DNA of 64,000 nucleotides from Buchnera aphidicola (Schlechtendalia chinensis) (GCF_001648115.1 NZ_CP011299.1:372001-436000); one strand, 5' to 3'; shown: positions 19,921 to 31,696, counted from the stretch's first letter. Made by a program: numbers and translations. Notes: generated from the sequence alone by a model not told the origin.

Positions 19921-22548
19921 TTATTGTGAAGTTGTCTTAATTTCTAACGAACGGAACGTTTCGATTAAATCGCTAACGCAAATATCGCTATAATTTTTTA
20001 TTCCAATTCCGCATTCTACTCCATTTCTAACTTCGCTAGTATCTTCTTTAAATCTTTTTAATGATTCCAATCTTCCTTCATAAATTACTTTGTTTTTTCT
20101 CAATATTTTAATTAAATCATGTCTTCTCACTATACCTTCTATAACCATACATCCAGCAACACTACCAAAATTAGGAGACTTAAATACATTTCTTACTTCT
20201 GCTAATCCTATTATTTCTTGTTTATATGTAGGAGATCTCATACCATGTATAGACCTTTTTATTTCATCAATAATGTGATATATAACTGAATAATGTCGAA
20301 AATCTAAATTTTCAGATTCAATAATACGCTGTGCAGAAAAATCAGCTTTAACATTAAATCCTATAATTATAGCTTTAGAAGCAAAAGCAAAATATGCATC
20401 AGTCTCTGTAACATTTCCAACTCCCTTTCCTATAATATTTACTTTTGCATTACTATCCGATAATTTATTAAGAGAATCTGAGATAGCTTCTAACGAACCT
20501 TGAACATCAGATTTCAAAACAATATTTAATTCCAAAATCTTATCTTTTTTAATTTTTTCAAAAATGTTAGATAACTTAAACGAAGATTTTTTTGTTAACT
20601 TTTTTTCTCTAAATTTCATTTGGCGATATATTGAAACCTCTTTAGCTTTCTTTTCATCACCAACAACAACAACTTTATCTCCAGCTATAGGGATTCCTGA
20701 TAATCCTAATATTTCAACCGGAATAGAAGGACTTGCAAACTGCACCTCTTTTCCTAAAGAATTTTTAATAGCACGAATTTTCCCATATTCTAATCCACAT
20801 AATACGATGTCTCCTTTTTTTAATGTACCTTCTTGGATTAAAATTGTAGCAATAGGACCTTTTCCTTTGTCTAAAAATGATTCAATAACTAAACCTGTAG
20901 CCATTCCAGAAATTGTTGTTTTTAATTCCAACATCTCAGATTGCAATAAAATAGATTTTAACAAATTATCTATTCCTTCTCCTGTTTTAGCTGAAATATT
21001 CACAAAAATGTTATCACCACCCCATTCTTCTGGAAGAATATTATATTTTATTAATTCATTTTTAACCTTTTCAGGTTCTGAATTAGGTTTATCTATTTTG
21101 TTTATTGCAACTAAAATGGGAACTGATGCTGCTTGAGCATGTTGTATCGCTTCAATAGTTTGAGGTTTTACTCCATCATCAGAAGCTACTACTAAAACCA
21201 CTATATCAGTAATTTGAGCACCACGAGACCTCATAGCAGTAAAAGCCGCGTGTCCTGGAGTATCTAAAAACGTTATTATTTTTTTTCTTACTTCAATATG
21301 ATAAGCACCTATATGCTGTGTTATTCCACCTGCTTCTTGAGAAGCAATTTTAGTTAATCTAATATAATCTAACAATGAAGTTTTTCCATGATCTACATGT
21401 CCCATAATAGCTACTATAGGAGGACGAATTTGTACACGTTCATTACTAATATCACGATTTTTCATGATATCTTGTTCCAACTTATCTTCATGATATATAG
21501 TAACTTTATGACCCATTTCTTCTGCTACTAACTGCGCCATATCTTTGTCTAAACTTTGATTAATAGTGACAATATAACCTAACTTCATCATTTTTTTAAT
21601 TATTTCAGAACTTTTTACAGCCATTTTATTTGCTAATTCACATACCGTAATTACATTATTAATAGTTATGTCTCTATTAATAACACATGATGGTTTCATA
21701 AATATTTGTTGTAAAGTACTATTTTGACAAACCTTATTACTCTTCTCTAAATTACTAAAACTCTTATAATTTTCATGATTAAATTTTTTATCTAAATACG
21801 TTTTATTGTTTCTATTATTTGTATTTTTTATTTTTTTTTGATGATGTAGACGATTATTGTCTTTTATCCCTGTATAACGATTAAAATTACGAGCACTAAT
21901 TGTATTAGAAACATTACGTGATTTTTTTCGAATTAAATCTTTAGACCAGTTATTTTTTTTATCTTTGTTTTTTTTGGTTTCTTTGAGAATAGGACTTAAA
22001 ACATTTTCATTATATTGTAGTTCTATTTTTTTAGAAGAAACATTATTACAACCAATATTTTGGAATATAGAATTTACCTTTTTTTCTGCATTATTGACAT
22101 TTACATCTTTTTTTATATTATTTAAAGTGTCATTTTTCTTAGAAACGTTCTTAGCAGAATGATGAAAATGACTAATTTTTTGTTCTGAATTAGACAATAA
22201 CTCATATTCGTTTTTAATAGAGTTATATGAAACATCATCTAATGTACTATTATTAATACCTTCTTTAGGTTTCGTATATGTTTTATGTTTCCTAATTTCA
22301 ACATATACGCATTTGTTTTTACCTCCCATATTAGATATATTTAAAGTACTACGGGTTTTTCGTTTTAAAGTTAATGTATTTTTTAAAACATGGTTAGTAT
22401 TCTTAAAATATTTTTCTAAAATTTTTTTTTCATTTTTAGTTAAAAAATTATAATTATCTTTAATAATACCTGCTTTAACGCATTTTTGTACTAATTTTTC
22501 TACTGAAATATTCATTTCTTTAGATAATATATTTATGTCTATTTCCAT
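19921..22548 (-). CDS. infB: Translation initiation factor IF-2
   Basis: GTPase that places fMet-tRNA on the 30S subunit. About 875 residues from ATG at 22548 ([20 protein letters not shown]), which matches the E. coli N-terminal subdomain and follows AGGAA; an in-frame start at 22584 overlaps the end of nusA and is less likely. The N-terminal winged-helix repeats are separated by an Asn/Lys-rich linker (about residues 80-300). The G domain has [14 protein letters not shown] (G1), DTPGHAAFT (G3) and NKIDKP (G4), followed by domains II-IV, including [11 protein letters not shown] and the C-terminal fMet-tRNA domain. Confidence 0.97.
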   Translation of the reverse strand: MEIDINILSKEMNISVEKLVQKCVKAGIIKDNYNFLTKNEKKILEKYFKNTNHVLKNTLTLKRKTRSTLNISNMGGKNKCVYVEIRKHKTYTKPKEGINNSTLDDVSYNSIKNEYELLSNSEQKISHFHHSAKNVSKKNDTLNNIKKDVNVNNAEKKVNSIFQNIGCNNVSSKKIELQYNENVLSPILKETKKNKDKKNNWSKDLIRKKSRNVSNTISARNFNRYTGIKDNNRLHHQKKIKNTNNRNNKTYLDKKFNHENYKSFSNLEKSNKVCQNSTLQQIFMKPSCVINRDITINNVITVCELANKMAVKSSEIIKKMMKLGYIVTINQSLDKDMAQLVAEEMGHKVTIYHEDKLEQDIMKNRDISNERVQIRPPIVAIMGHVDHGKTSLLDYIRLTKIASQEAGGITQHIGAYHIEVRKKIITFLDTPGHAAFTAMRSRGAQITDIVVLVVASDDGVKPQTIEAIQHAQAASVPILVAINKIDKPNSEPEKVKNELIKYNILPEEWGGDNIFVNISAKTGEGIDNLLKSILLQSEMLELKTTISGMATGLVIESFLDKGKGPIATILIQEGTLKKGDIVLCGLEYGKIRAIKNSLGKEVQFASPSIPVEILGLSGIPIAGDKVVVVGDEKKAKEVSIYRQMKFREKKLTKKSSFKLSNIFEKIKKDKILELNIVLKSDVQGSLEAISDSLNKLSDSNAKVNIIGKGVGNVTETDAYFAFASKAIIIGFNVKADFSAQRIIESENLDFRHYSVIYHIIDEIKRSIHGMRSPTYKQEIIGLAEVRNVFKSPNFGSVAGCMVIEGIVRRHDLIKILRKNKVIYEGRLESLKRFKEDTSEVRNGVECGIGIKNYSDICVSDLIETFRSLEIKTTSQ

Positions 22549-22567
22549 AATTGTAATTATTCCTATT

Positions 22568-24055
22568 TTATACCTTTTCACCAAACCAACATATATTCCG
22601 TGCTTTCATGATTAAAGCACCAGCTGTATCAACATTAAGTTCTTCAATATCTACTAAATCATCTATACCTTGATCAGCTAATTCTTCCAAACTATAAATA
22701 TTTTTTTTTGCTAGTTTTTCAGCAATTACCTGATTCATACCGCTTAAATTTAAAAGTTCCTGTCTAGGTTTTTTTTTATCTAAATTTTTTTTATTTTCTT
22801 GCTCTATAGAAATTAGCGCTTTTTTTGCTTCTGAACGAATTAAAAATGCTAATTCTTCTCTAAATCCATTGATATTTAATAATTCGTTAAAAGGTACATA
22901 AACTAACTCTTCAATTGAAGAAAATCCCTCTTTAACTAAAATTTTTAAAAATTTTTCATCAACTTTTAAATATTTTTTAAAAATACTTAAAATTTTATCA
23001 GCTTCTTTCTGATGTTTTAACTTCAAATCATCAGTTGTCATAACATTAATTTCCCAACTACTCAGTTGAGAAGCTAATCTAACATTTTGACCATTTCTTC
23101 CAATAGCTTGTGCTAAATGTTCGGAATGCACAGCAACATCTATTGAATGACTTTCTTCATCTACTACAATAGAAGAAATATCTGCTGGAGCCATTGAATT
23201 GATAACAAACTGAGCTGAGTTACTATCCCAAAGCACAACATCAATTCGTTCACCACATAATTCATTAGAAACTGCTTGTACACGAGCACCTCTCATGCCT
23301 ACACATGCACCCACTGGATCAATTCTCTTGTCATTGCTTTTAACTGCAATTTTAGATCTCGATCCTGGATCACGAGCTGCTGCTTTTATCTCAATAATTT
23401 CTTCTCCTATTTCTGGAACTTCAATTCTAAAGAGTTCAATTAGCATTTCAGGTCTAGATCTACTAACAAATAACTGTGCACCTCTAGATTCAGGACGAAT
23501 AGAGTATAAAACACCTTTTATGCGATCTCCTATCCGAAAGTTTTCTCTCGGTAACATTTCTTCTTTTAGAATTAATGCTTCAGCATTATTTCCTAAATCT
23601 AAAGTAACACTATCTCTATTATTTTTCTTAACTATTCCTGTTACAATTTCGCCAATATGACTTTTAAATTGATTTACAACCATTGACCTTTCAGCTTCTC
23701 TAACTTTTTGAACAATTACTTGCTTTGCTGTTTGAGTGGTAATTCTATCAAATGTAACTGATTCTAGTACATCTTCTACATAATCATTTATTTTTATTAA
23801 TTCGTTCTCATATTTAGCAGCTTCAAATGTAATTTCTTTCGTTGGATTTAAAACTTCTTTAACAACTAACCATCTACGAAACGTTTTAAAATTTCCATTT
23901 TTTCGATTAATTTTTACTTGAATATCAATATCTTGATTATATTTTTTCTTAGTTGCTATTGCTAATGCACTTTCTAAAGCTTCAAAAATTTTTTCACGGG
24001 GTAGAGATTTCTCATTAGAAACAGCTTCCACAACAGCTAAGACTTCTTTATTCAT
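22568..24055 (-). CDS. nusA: Transcription termination/antitermination factor NusA
   Basis: Binds RNA polymerase and nascent RNA, controlling pausing and termination. 495 residues, the full E. coli length. N-terminal polymerase-binding domain ([24 protein letters not shown] region), S1 domain (about 135-200), two KH domains ([28 protein letters not shown]) and both C-terminal acidic repeat domains. The full length is notable in a reduced genome. rimP and metY, upstream in E. coli, are absent; tRNA-Leu(GAG) is kept further upstream. Confidence 0.98.
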   Translation of the reverse strand: MNKEVLAVVEAVSNEKSLPREKIFEALESALAIATKKKYNQDIDIQVKINRKNGNFKTFRRWLVVKEVLNPTKEITFEAAKYENELIKINDYVEDVLESVTFDRITTQTAKQVIVQKVREAERSMVVNQFKSHIGEIVTGIVKKNNRDSVTLDLGNNAEALILKEEMLPRENFRIGDRIKGVLYSIRPESRGAQLFVSRSRPEMLIELFRIEVPEIGEEIIEIKAAARDPGSRSKIAVKSNDKRIDPVGACVGMRGARVQAVSNELCGERIDVVLWDSNSAQFVINSMAPADISSIVVDEESHSIDVAVHSEHLAQAIGRNGQNVRLASQLSSWEINVMTTDDLKLKHQKEADKILSIFKKYLKVDEKFLKILVKEGFSSIEELVYVPFNELLNINGFREELAFLIRSEAKKALISIEQENKKNLDKKKPRQELLNLSGMNQVIAEKLAKKNIYSLEELADQGIDDLVDIEELNVDTAGALIMKARNICWFGEKV

Positions 24056-24334
24056 CTTAGTTTACCTCAATTCATAAAATAATATTGTGGAATTTAAAAT
24101 ATCTCATGGCAAACTTTTAAAAATAAAAATATATTTTGTTTTTTAAAAATAAAAATTTCAAAAACAAAAATTTTACATATTAGTAATAAAATTTCACTTA
24201 AATTAATAAAAATATTTTTAAATATTATAACTAGAATTTAAAAAATTATTTTAATTTTATTAAATTTTTAAGTCCTCGGTAATTTTAATATAACAAAATC
24301 CCCGTTTAGTTCGGGGATTTTGTTATATTAAAAT
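24056..24334. other. Spacer between nusA and tRNA-Leu(GAG); rimP and metY absent
   Basis: 279 bases. Nothing resembling RimP or an initiator tRNA is present. The part next to the tRNA is filled by the perfect inverted repeat at 24272-24344; the remainder (24056-24271) is featureless A+T sequence where the nusA promoter should lie. Confidence 0.6.
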
Positions 24335-24344
24335 TACCGAGGAC
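24272..24344 (-). repeat. Perfect 33-bp inverted repeat overlapping the 3' end of tRNA-Leu(GAG)
   Basis: The arms 24272-24304 and 24312-24344 are exact reverse complements (33 of 33) around a 7-base loop. The right arm includes the last ten bases of tRNA-Leu(GAG) (24335-24344). On the minus strand the RNA reads tRNA end, then ATTTTAATATAACAAAATCC, CCG, loop, and back. The inner CCCCG/CGGGG core looks like the usual terminator of this tRNA gene. The far arm carries ACCGAGG, identical to the 5' acceptor strand of the tRNA, so it could compete with it. Confidence 0.9.
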
Positions 24345-24419
24345 GGGACTTGAACCCGCATACTAAATAAAAGTACTACCTCCTCAAGATAGCGTGTCTA
24401 CCAATTTCACCACCTCGGT
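24335..24419 (-). tRNA. leuU: tRNA-Leu, anticodon GAG
   Basis: 85 bases. Acceptor ACCGAGG pairs with CCTCGGT, discriminator A. The anticodon stem-loop CTATCTTGAGGAGGTAG gives anticodon GAG; there is a long variable arm and a T loop GGTTCAAGTCC. It is nearly identical to E. coli leuU, including its place next to secG. CCA is not encoded. The first acceptor pair is A-U instead of G-C/G-U. Confidence 0.97.
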
Positions 24420-24464
24420 ACAATTTAAAAACTATTTATTCAATAAAAATACTTAAGACATCAT

Positions 24465-24701
24465 TTAAAATATATTATTATAATTAACGTTACATATTAT
24501 TAAACTAATTAAAAAAAATAAAAAAGCTAATATACTAATAATTTTAGTTAATGTATTATTGCTATAATTTGTTATTATTTGTTTCGATTTTTCTAAACCG
24601 AAAACAGTATTTACATCACTATTTTTTCCATTTTGAATCATAATAAAAAATATTAAAAAAATAGAAACAAAAATAAAAATTCCCAAACAACAATTATACA
24701 T
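24465..24701 (-). CDS. secG: Protein translocase subunit SecG
   Basis: Accessory membrane subunit of the SecYEG channel. 78 residues against 110 in E. coli. Two hydrophobic segments (about 4-20 and 52-71) flank the conserved cytoplasmic loop IMIQNGKNSDVNTVFG; the second segment ends LIICNVNYNN as in E. coli GNINSN. The hydrophilic C-terminal tail is lost. It lies between glmM and tRNA-Leu(GAG), the E. coli arrangement. Confidence 0.9.
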   Translation of the reverse strand: MYNCCLGIFIFVSIFLIFFIMIQNGKNSDVNTVFGLEKSKQIITNYSNNTLTKIISILAFLFFLISLIICNVNYNNIF

Positions 24702-24752
24702 ATATCCTTCCTCATTATTTTAAAAAATCAAATTTAAAATGTAGAAACAAAT

Positions 24753-26078
24753 CTAAAATTCTTTTTTTAACTCATGAGAAATAAAAGAAACAATGTTTTT
24801 ATCTTCATCTTCTATCATAATTCTAAAACAAGGTTCTGTTCCAGATCGTCTTAAAAGTATACGACCAAATCTCCCTAAAGTTTTCTTATACTTAGAAACA
24901 ATAAACTCAATTTTTTTATATTGTAAAACAACATCATGTTCCGAAAATTTTATATTCGTCATTTCTTGAGGAAATAATTTTATATCAGAACATAATTGAA
25001 ATAAACTTAAACGAGTATCGACCATAATTTTTATAATTTGTAGACTAGTAATAACACCATCTCCAGTAGGTGATTTATTTAACATTATAACATGGCCAGA
25101 GCTTTCTGAACCAAACGTCCATTCGTTTTCTTTCAATTTTTTTATTATGTTTTTATCTCCTAACTGAGTTTTAACAAAAGGAATCCTTAATTTTTTTAGA
25201 GCTATTAACAAACCATTATTACTCATAACAGTACCAACTACACCTTCTTTTTTATTTTTACAATACAATAAAAATTTTGCTAAAATATATAAAATATGAT
25301 CTCCATTTACTCTATTTCCCAAATGGTCAATCATAATTACACGATCTCCATCACCATCAAAAGCTAAACCTATATCTGCTCTGTGAAATAAAACTTTTTT
25401 TCTTAAATTATTAGTATTAATTGCTCCACAATTTTTATTAATGTTATATCCATTAGGACGAACAGATATCGTTATCAAATTTGCTCCAAAATCCCTAAAA
25501 ATTCTAGGTGCTACCTTATAGACTGAACCATTAGCACAATCTAATACAATTTTAATATTGTTTAAATTAAAGTAAAATGGAAAAATAGATTTACAAAATT
25601 TAATATATTCCTTATTCGCAAAATTCACTTTCTTAATTAAAGAACAACGAATCATATTTCTATAAATTATAGGTTTTTTTAATTCCTTTTCAATTTTTTG
25701 TTCTACAAAAGATGATGCTTTTAAACCTTCTTTTAAGAACAATTTCAAACCATTATCTACGAACAAATTATGAGACGCTGATATCACTATACCAACTTCT
25801 AATCTTAGAAATTTTGTTAAATAACCAACAGCTGGAGTAGATACTATTCCTAAAGACATTACATAAACTCCAGAGGCGGATAAACCCGAACTCAATGCAG
25901 ATTCTAACATACAACCAGAAATTCGAGTATCCTTTCCTATTATTACTTTTCTAATACTATTTTTAAATAATAACTTTCCTATAACTATTCCAAGTTTTAA
26001 AAAAAACTCCGGAGTAATTGGAAAAATTCCAACCTTTCCACGAATACCATCAGTTCCAAAATATTGTTTAGAGTTCAA
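24753..26078 (-). CDS. glmM: Phosphoglucosamine mutase
   Basis: Converts glucosamine-6-P to glucosamine-1-P for peptidoglycan and UDP-GlcNAc. 441 residues (E. coli 445). YFGTDGIRGKVG at the N-terminus, active serine loop GIVISASHN (about residue 101; followed by Leu instead of the usual Pro), the metal loop DGDGDRV, the sugar loop GSESSGHV and the phosphate loop RRSGTEPCFRIMIE. ATG at 26078. Upstream folP of the E. coli ftsH-folP-glmM-secG order is gone. Confidence 0.97.
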   Translation of the reverse strand: MNSKQYFGTDGIRGKVGIFPITPEFFLKLGIVIGKLLFKNSIRKVIIGKDTRISGCMLESALSSGLSASGVYVMSLGIVSTPAVGYLTKFLRLEVGIVISASHNLFVDNGLKLFLKEGLKASSFVEQKIEKELKKPIIYRNMIRCSLIKKVNFANKEYIKFCKSIFPFYFNLNNIKIVLDCANGSVYKVAPRIFRDFGANLITISVRPNGYNINKNCGAINTNNLRKKVLFHRADIGLAFDGDGDRVIMIDHLGNRVNGDHILYILAKFLLYCKNKKEGVVGTVMSNNGLLIALKKLRIPFVKTQLGDKNIIKKLKENEWTFGSESSGHVIMLNKSPTGDGVITSLQIIKIMVDTRLSLFQLCSDIKLFPQEMTNIKFSEHDVVLQYKKIEFIVSKYKKTLGRFGRILLRRSGTEPCFRIMIEDEDKNIVSFISHELKKEF

Positions 26079-26422
26079 GTTTTAATCCTTATAATTATAT
26101 CAAAATTTAAATTTTAAAATAGTGTCAAATTTCATAATAAAAAAAGTATGTAAATTATATGATTCTTTTGTAAAAAAATTCTTATAATACACAATTTTAG
26201 AGAAAAAATTACAAAAGCAACGTGACTTTAAATGATATTTAAAATTTTGTTCATAATCGTAAGCTATCTCTTAAATGTTTATAAGAGATAGCAATAAAAA
26301 TTTTAAAAAATAACATCTTAAAATGTGTTTTACTAAAATCAAAAACACAACATTGTATAAAATCAAACTAATTATAACTTTAAAAATTAAAAATAAAGAA
26401 AAATTAATAATTTAAATATAGT
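26079..26422. other. Spacer between ftsH and glmM, site of the lost folP
   Basis: 344 bases without a gene. It contains one clear inverted repeat, GCTATCTCTTA with TAAGAGATAGC (26263-26273 and 26282-26292, 11 pairs, 8-base loop), placed after ftsH in the direction of transcription, and otherwise A+T sequence that should hold the glmM promoter. Confidence 0.7.
26263..26292 (-). terminator. Hairpin after ftsH
   Basis: Perfect 11-bp stem with an 8-base loop about 130 bases beyond the ftsH stop. No long U run follows on the minus strand (TTACGATT), so termination may be partial or Rho-aided. Confidence 0.5.
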
Positions 26423-28261
26423 TTAATTGTTATTTTCATGCCATCCATCTGGAGTGCGTACAGTTTTTCTTTCCATTAAATCGTTAATTTGACAAGAATC
26501 AATTGTTTCATACTTAATTAAAGCGTCTTTCATAGCATGAAGAATATCTAAATTTTCACGCAATATTTTTTTTGCTCTTTGATAATTTTTCTCTATTAAC
26601 AATTTTACTTCTTCATCAATTATTCTTGCTGTCTCATCCGACATATGTTTTGATTTCGCTACCGTTCTACCCAAAAAAATTTCACCTTCTTCTTCAGAAT
26701 ACAAAAGAGGCCCTAATCTCTTTGAAAATCCCCATTGTGTTACCATATTTCTAGCTAAGCTAGTCGCAACTTTAATGTCGTTAAAAGCACCAGTAGACAC
26801 ATTATTAGAACCGTAAATTATTTCTTCTGCAAGTCTACCCCCATACAAAGTAGATATTTGACTTTCTAGCTTATTTTTACTTAAACTTAATACATCATCT
26901 TCTGGTAAAAAAAACGTTACTCCTAATGCTCTACCTCTTGGAATAATAGTAACTTTATGAGCAGGATCATGTTCTGGAACTAATCTTCCTACAATGACAT
27001 GCCCTGCTTCATGATATGCTGTAGACTCTTTCTGCTTATCAGTTATTACCATAGAACGTCTTTCAGTTCCCATAATAATTTTGTCTTTTGCTCGCTCAAA
27101 ATCGAACATTGAGACTACTTGACGATCAGTACGCGCTGCAAACAAAGCTGCTTCATTAACTAAATTAGCTAAATCTGCTCCAGAAAATCCAGGCGTTCCA
27201 CGAGCTATAATCATAGGATTAACATCTTTTCCTAAAGGAACTTTTTTCATATGTACTTTTATTATTTGCTCACGACCTCGAATATCTGGTAATGCAACAA
27301 AAATTTGGCGGTCAAATCTACCAGGTCTTAACAAAGCGGGATCTAAAACATCTGGACGATTAGTAGCTGCAATGAGAATAACTCCTTCGTTTCCATCAAA
27401 ACCATCCATTTCTACTAGCATTTGATTTAATGTTTGTTCCCGTTCATCGTGCCCACCTCCCAATCCAGCTCCTCTTTGACGACCTACAGCATCAATTTCA
27501 TCAATAAAAATTATACATGGTGCAGATTTTCTGGAATGTTCAAACATATCTCTAACTCTTGATGCACCAACTCCTACAAACATTTCGACGAAATCAGATC
27601 CTGAAATAGTAAAAAAAGGAACTTTAGCTTCACCAGCAATAGCTTTAGCTAAAAGGGTTTTCCCAGTTCCAGGTGGACCCACCATTAAAATACCTTTTGG
27701 AATTTTACCACCCAACTTTTGAAACCTACTCGGTTCCCTGAGATAATCTACTAATTCTTTTACTTCAGATTTAGCTTCATCACAACCAGCTACATCAGAA
27801 AAAGTAATTGTTATTTGATTTTCAGATAACATTCTAGCTTTACTTTTTCCAAAAGACATAGCGCCCTTTCCACCACCAATATGCATTTGTCTCATAAAAA
27901 AAACCCAGATTCCAATTAATAACAGCATAGGAAACCATGAGACAAAAACAGAAGTTAAAAAGCTAGGATCTTCTTGTATCTCTCCTACTACTTTGATATT
28001 TTTAACTAATAAAGTATCTAATAATTTAGGATCATGAATAGGAATATATGTTGTATATCTACTGTTGTCTTTTTTAACTACATTAATTTCACGCCCATTA
28101 ATATACGTCTCGCGAATTTGATCTTGATTGACTTCTGATAAAAAAGTAGAATAATCTACTTTTCGATAATTTATGTTATTAGCATTAAAATTCTGAAAAA
28201 TAGATAACACTACAGCTGCAATTACTAACCAAAGAATTAAGTTCTTAGCCATATCGCTCAA
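26423..28261 (-). CDS. ftsH: ATP-dependent zinc metalloprotease FtsH
   Basis: Membrane AAA+ protease that removes misassembled membrane proteins and regulatory proteins. 612 residues (E. coli 644-647). Membrane segments at about 7-23 and 104-123 around a periplasmic domain, Walker A GPPGTGKT (195-202), Walker [12 protein letters not shown], second region of homology with [13 protein letters not shown], the zinc site HEAGH and a distal Asp region. The non-conserved C-terminal tail is trimmed. MSDMAKN at the start matches the longer E. coli form. rlmE lies just upstream, as in E. coli. Confidence 0.98.
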   Translation of the reverse strand: MSDMAKNLILWLVIAAVVLSIFQNFNANNINYRKVDYSTFLSEVNQDQIRETYINGREINVVKKDNSRYTTYIPIHDPKLLDTLLVKNIKVVGEIQEDPSFLTSVFVSWFPMLLLIGIWVFFMRQMHIGGGKGAMSFGKSKARMLSENQITITFSDVAGCDEAKSEVKELVDYLREPSRFQKLGGKIPKGILMVGPPGTGKTLLAKAIAGEAKVPFFTISGSDFVEMFVGVGASRVRDMFEHSRKSAPCIIFIDEIDAVGRQRGAGLGGGHDEREQTLNQMLVEMDGFDGNEGVILIAATNRPDVLDPALLRPGRFDRQIFVALPDIRGREQIIKVHMKKVPLGKDVNPMIIARGTPGFSGADLANLVNEAALFAARTDRQVVSMFDFERAKDKIIMGTERRSMVITDKQKESTAYHEAGHVIVGRLVPEHDPAHKVTIIPRGRALGVTFFLPEDDVLSLSKNKLESQISTLYGGRLAEEIIYGSNNVSTGAFNDIKVATSLARNMVTQWGFSKRLGPLLYSEEEGEIFLGRTVAKSKHMSDETARIIDEEVKLLIEKNYQRAKKILRENLDILHAMKDALIKYETIDSCQINDLMERKTVRTPDGWHENNN

Positions 28262-28308
28262 GAGATTAACCTCACAATTTAAAACTATTAAACAAACAAA
28301 TAAAATAA

Positions 28309-28944
28309 TTATTTTGTTCGCTCTGATGCTATAATATATACTTCCCTAGAACGTGTTCGAGAAGAATTAGGTTTAAAAATTTTTACTTTAATGAACAAAG
28401 TTCTTATTTCTTCAACTAGCACATTAAATTGTTCTCCATAAAACGATTTTATTAATAATTTTCCATGATTACACAATACTCTTTTAGAGATTTTTAACGC
28501 TAATCGATTTAATTCTAATAAACGAGGATTATCAATGCAACGAGATCCAGTCATATTTGGAGCCATATCTGACATAACTAAATCTACTTTTCTATTTATA
28601 AAAGATAATAAAGAGTTTAAAAAAATCGAATTTTTAATATCACCTTGCAAAAAATAAACGTTTTTAACAGGCAACATAGGTAATATATCGCATGCTACAA
28701 TATGTCCTGAATTTCTCACAATTTTACTTGCATATTCAGACCAACCTCCAGGAGAAGAACCAAGATCTATTATAGTCATTCCTTTTTTAAATAATTTATT
28801 CTGTTTATTTATATCTTCTAATTTAAAGTAAGCTCTAGAACGAACATTCTTTTTAAAAGCTAAGGTTACGTATTGATCTCGAAAATGTTGTTTTAACCAA
28901 TTTTTAGAACTCAAAGAACGAGATTTAGACACTAATGACACCAC
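28309..28944 (-). CDS. rlmE: 23S rRNA (uridine-2'-O-)-methyltransferase RlmE
   Basis: SAM-dependent heat-shock methyltransferase (RrmJ/FtsJ) for U2552 of 23S rRNA. 211 residues (E. coli 209). [13 protein letters not shown] with the catalytic Lys, SAM motif [25 protein letters not shown] with the catalytic Asp, and [11 protein letters not shown] with the second Lys. ATG at 28944. It probably shares a transcript with ftsH (47-base gap). Confidence 0.96.
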   Translation of the reverse strand: MVSLVSKSRSLSSKNWLKQHFRDQYVTLAFKKNVRSRAYFKLEDINKQNKLFKKGMTIIDLGSSPGGWSEYASKIVRNSGHIVACDILPMLPVKNVYFLQGDIKNSIFLNSLLSFINRKVDLVMSDMAPNMTGSRCIDNPRLLELNRLALKISKRVLCNHGKLLIKSFYGEQFNVLVEEIRTLFIKVKIFKPNSSRTRSREVYIIASERTK

Positions 28945-29226
28945 GCTTAAAAATGTTTATTTCAAAAAATAGTTTAAAAAATAATGTACAAATAATCACA
29001 ATTATACAATATTTAAGAATTTTTAGAACAATTTAATTTGAATAGACGTGAAACACGAATAAATATTTTTAAAATATTAAAATTAACTTCGCAATTTTCA
29101 TGTTATAATAAAGCTATTACATTTATAATACTGTAAATAAATAATATCATATTGGTTTTTTTTTTAGGAATGTATATTTCAAAAAAAACGTACTTTAAAT
29201 TGTCTCTTATAACTAAACAATTACCT

Positions 29227-29706
29227 TCACTTATATTCTACCTTTAATATCTTATACTTTATATTTCCAGATGGAGTTTGAATTACAGCAATATCATTAA
29301 CCTTTTTACCAATTAATCCACGAGACATAGGAGAATTAATAGAAATTAAGTTCAATTTGAAGTCTGATTCATCATCTCCTACAATACAATAAGTAAACGT
29401 TTTTTTTATACTTAAATTACAAATAGTAACTGTAGATCCAAAAACAACGATTCCACAATTTTTCATCTTTTTAATATCAATTATTTGAGATTTGGATAAT
29501 TTTAATTCAATTTCTTTAATTCTTCCTTCACAAAAACTTTGTTCTTCTTTTGCAGCATGATATTCTGCATTTTCTTTTAAATCACCATGTTGACGCGCCT
29601 CTACTATAGAAGCTATTATCTTAGGTCTCTTTTCTTTTTTAAGAGTTTCAAGTTCTTTACGAAGCTTTTCAGAACCTAGTAAAGTCATCGGAATTCGATT
29701 ATTCAT
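29227..29706 (-). CDS. greA: Transcription elongation factor GreA
   Basis: Stimulates transcript cleavage in backtracked RNA polymerase. 159 residues (E. coli 158). N-terminal coiled coil (1-75) with the tip residues Asp/Glu in [17 protein letters not shown], then the FKBP-like C-terminal domain ending [16 protein letters not shown] at 29706. If this lineage relies on slippage at poly(A) tracts, GreA is relevant because it acts on stalled polymerase. Confidence 0.96.
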   Translation of the reverse strand: MNNRIPMTLLGSEKLRKELETLKKEKRPKIIASIVEARQHGDLKENAEYHAAKEEQSFCEGRIKEIELKLSKSQIIDIKKMKNCGIVVFGSTVTICNLSIKKTFTYCIVGDDESDFKLNLISINSPMSRGLIGKKVNDIAVIQTPSGNIKYKILKVEYK

Positions 29707-30188
29707 CTTTTCACCTTAAAATATTCCATAAGAAACTAGTAACAAAGTTAAAATTTCTTCATTAATTTTAACTATATAATAATATTAATTATAGAAATTA
29801 TTTAAGAAATTACTAAAATTAAATAAAGACAAAAAACGTTTTAATTAAAATTAAACCATTTTAAAATATAAAATAAATTATTTAAAAAGTACAAGTTAAA
29901 ATATTTTAAATTTTCATAAAAAACTAATTTTAGTGTTTTCTAAATATAAAAAATGAAAATATAATTAAAAACAGAATTCTATTATAAAAAATAATTTTGT
30001 ATTTTCATAATTTTTTATATACTTTTTAGAAATTTTACAAATATTTAAAAATCTAAAACATTAATGTTTATTAAAAATTAAAAGTTTTAATCACTTAAAT
30101 ATGTTTCTCATGACTAAAAATTAGAGATATATTCATAAGTTACGTTCTGATATTATGTAATTAATAAAACTTTGGGAACGTTCAATTT
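29707..30188. other. Divergent spacer between greA and ibaG
   Basis: 482 bases of A+T-rich sequence with no credible frame, RNA gene or hairpin. It separates two operons reading outward, so it must carry both promoters; none could be pinned down. Confidence 0.55.
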
Positions 30189-30449
30189 ATGATTATAGAA
30201 TCAATAAAAAATTTATTAAAAAACTCTTTATCATTAAAAAAAGTTAAAGTAAAAGGAGATAATTATTACATTGAAATAATAGCTATTGATGATATTTTTC
30301 AGAATAAAAGTGAAGTAGAAAAACAAAAAATGATTTATTCAAAACTAATGGACTACATTTCAAATAAAACTATTCATTCCGTTTCAATAAAAACATATTC
30401 TTTAAAAGAATGGGAGAATAACAAAAAATTATTACTTAAGAATCAATGA
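30189..30449 (+). CDS. ibaG: BolA family acid stress/Fe-S trafficking protein IbaG
   Basis: Small BolA-fold protein, a partner of monothiol glutaredoxin in iron-sulfur handling. 86 residues; the family signature region VKGDNYYIEIIAIDDIFQNKSEVEKQ... fits BolA, with M..Y..L..Y in the second helix. ATG at 30189 after GGGAACG. The last four bases (ATGA) overlap the murA start, as expected from the E. coli ibaG-murA operon. Confidence 0.88.
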   Translation: MIIESIKNLLKNSLSLKKVKVKGDNYYIEIIAIDDIFQNKSEVEKQKMIYSKLMDYISNKTIHSVSIKTYSLKEWENNKKLLLKNQ

Positions 30450-31696
30450 AAACATGTTATATAACTGGTCCTACTAGTCTTTCTGGAGAAGTAAAAATAT
30501 CTGGCTCAAAAAACGCTGCATTACCAATATTATTGACATCAATATTAACAAAAGAATCAATAGAATTGTATAATGTTCCAATACTCCAAGACACTATAAA
30601 TATAATCAAAATATTATCTAAACTAGGAGTTAAAATAAAAGTCGGAAAAGAAATGTATTTAAATGCTGGACAAATAAGAAATTGTGCTATATCCAATCAT
30701 ATGACAAAAAAAACACGCGCTTCTATATGGATATTAGGTCCACTTTTAGCAAGATTCGGTTATGCAAAAATATCATTTCCAGGTGGATGTAACATAGGAA
30801 AAAGAAAAATTGATTTACATATATTTGGATTGAAAAAGTTAGGAGCTACAATTAAAATATGCAAAAACCACATAATAGGAGTTGTAGTAGGAAAACTAAA
30901 AGGTGCGAACATCACGTTATCTAAAATAAGTGTAGGAGCAACCGTTACAATTATGAGCACAGCTACTCTAGCTCTAGGAATAACTACTATTTCAAATGCT
31001 GCGCGTGAACCAGAAATTATTGATGTCGCAAATTTTCTCAATAACTTAGGAGCTAAAATTATCGGTGCGGGAAGTCATAAAATTATTATCAAAGGAGTAA
31101 ATAAATTACATGGAGGCACATACAAAATTATACCTGATAGAATTGAAACAGGAACTTTCTTAATAGCAGCAGCTATCTCTCAAGGAAATATAATTTGTTA
31201 TAATTCTAAGCCTAAAATGTTAACCTGTTTATTAAAAAAGCTCACTAAAACCGGAGCACGAATAAGAACTGGAAATGATTGGGTTAGTCTCAATATGTCT
31301 AACATTAATCCAAAAGCTATAAATATCGTAACATCCCCATATCCAGGTTTTCCAACTGATATGCAAGCACAATTTACATTATTGAATTTAGTTGCTACTG
31401 GAAACAGCAAAGTTACTGAAACTATATTTGAGAATCGATTTATACACATACCTGAATTAATAAAAATGGGAGCACTAGCAATTGTAAAAAAAAATTCAGT
31501 CTTTTGTTACGGAGTAAAAAAATTGCATTCAGCTAAAATTATTGCGTCGGATTTGCGTGGATCTTCTAGCTTAATATTAGCTGGATGTATTGCAAATGGA
31601 AACACTATTGTAAAAAATTCTAATTTTGTTACGCGAGGATACGAAAATTTCTATAGTAAACTAAAGATCATAGGTGCTAAGATAAAAAACAAGTAA
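30446..31696 (+). CDS. murA: UDP-N-acetylglucosamine 1-carboxyvinyltransferase
   Basis: First committed step of peptidoglycan synthesis. 416 residues (E. coli 419). SGSKNAALPIL with the catalytic Lys, loop PGGCNIGKRKIDLHI with the fosfomycin-target Cys, DRIETGTFLIAAA, YPGFPTDMQAQ and DLRGSSSLILAG. The E. coli loop GGCTIGARPVD has become GGCNIGKRKID. An A9 run inside the gene is in frame, a useful contrast with the A10 frameshifts in pncB and pyrB. Confidence 0.97.
   Translation: MKTCYITGPTSLSGEVKISGSKNAALPILLTSILTKESIELYNVPILQDTINIIKILSKLGVKIKVGKEMYLNAGQIRNCAISNHMTKKTRASIWILGPLLARFGYAKISFPGGCNIGKRKIDLHIFGLKKLGATIKICKNHIIGVVVGKLKGANITLSKISVGATVTIMSTATLALGITTISNAAREPEIIDVANFLNNLGAKIIGAGSHKIIIKGVNKLHGGTYKIIPDRIETGTFLIAAAISQGNIICYNSKPKMLTCLLKKLTKTGARIRTGNDWVSLNMSNINPKAINIVTSPYPGFPTDMQAQFTLLNLVATGNSKVTETIFENRFIHIPELIKMGALAIVKKNSVFCYGVKKLHSAKIIASDLRGSSSLILAGCIANGNTIVKNSNFVTRGYENFYSKLKIIGAKIKNK

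Noticed and set aside
20564..21136. 190-codon plus-strand frame opposite infB
   Set aside because: Antisense shadow of the conserved IF2 G domain; codon pattern is that of the complementary strand.
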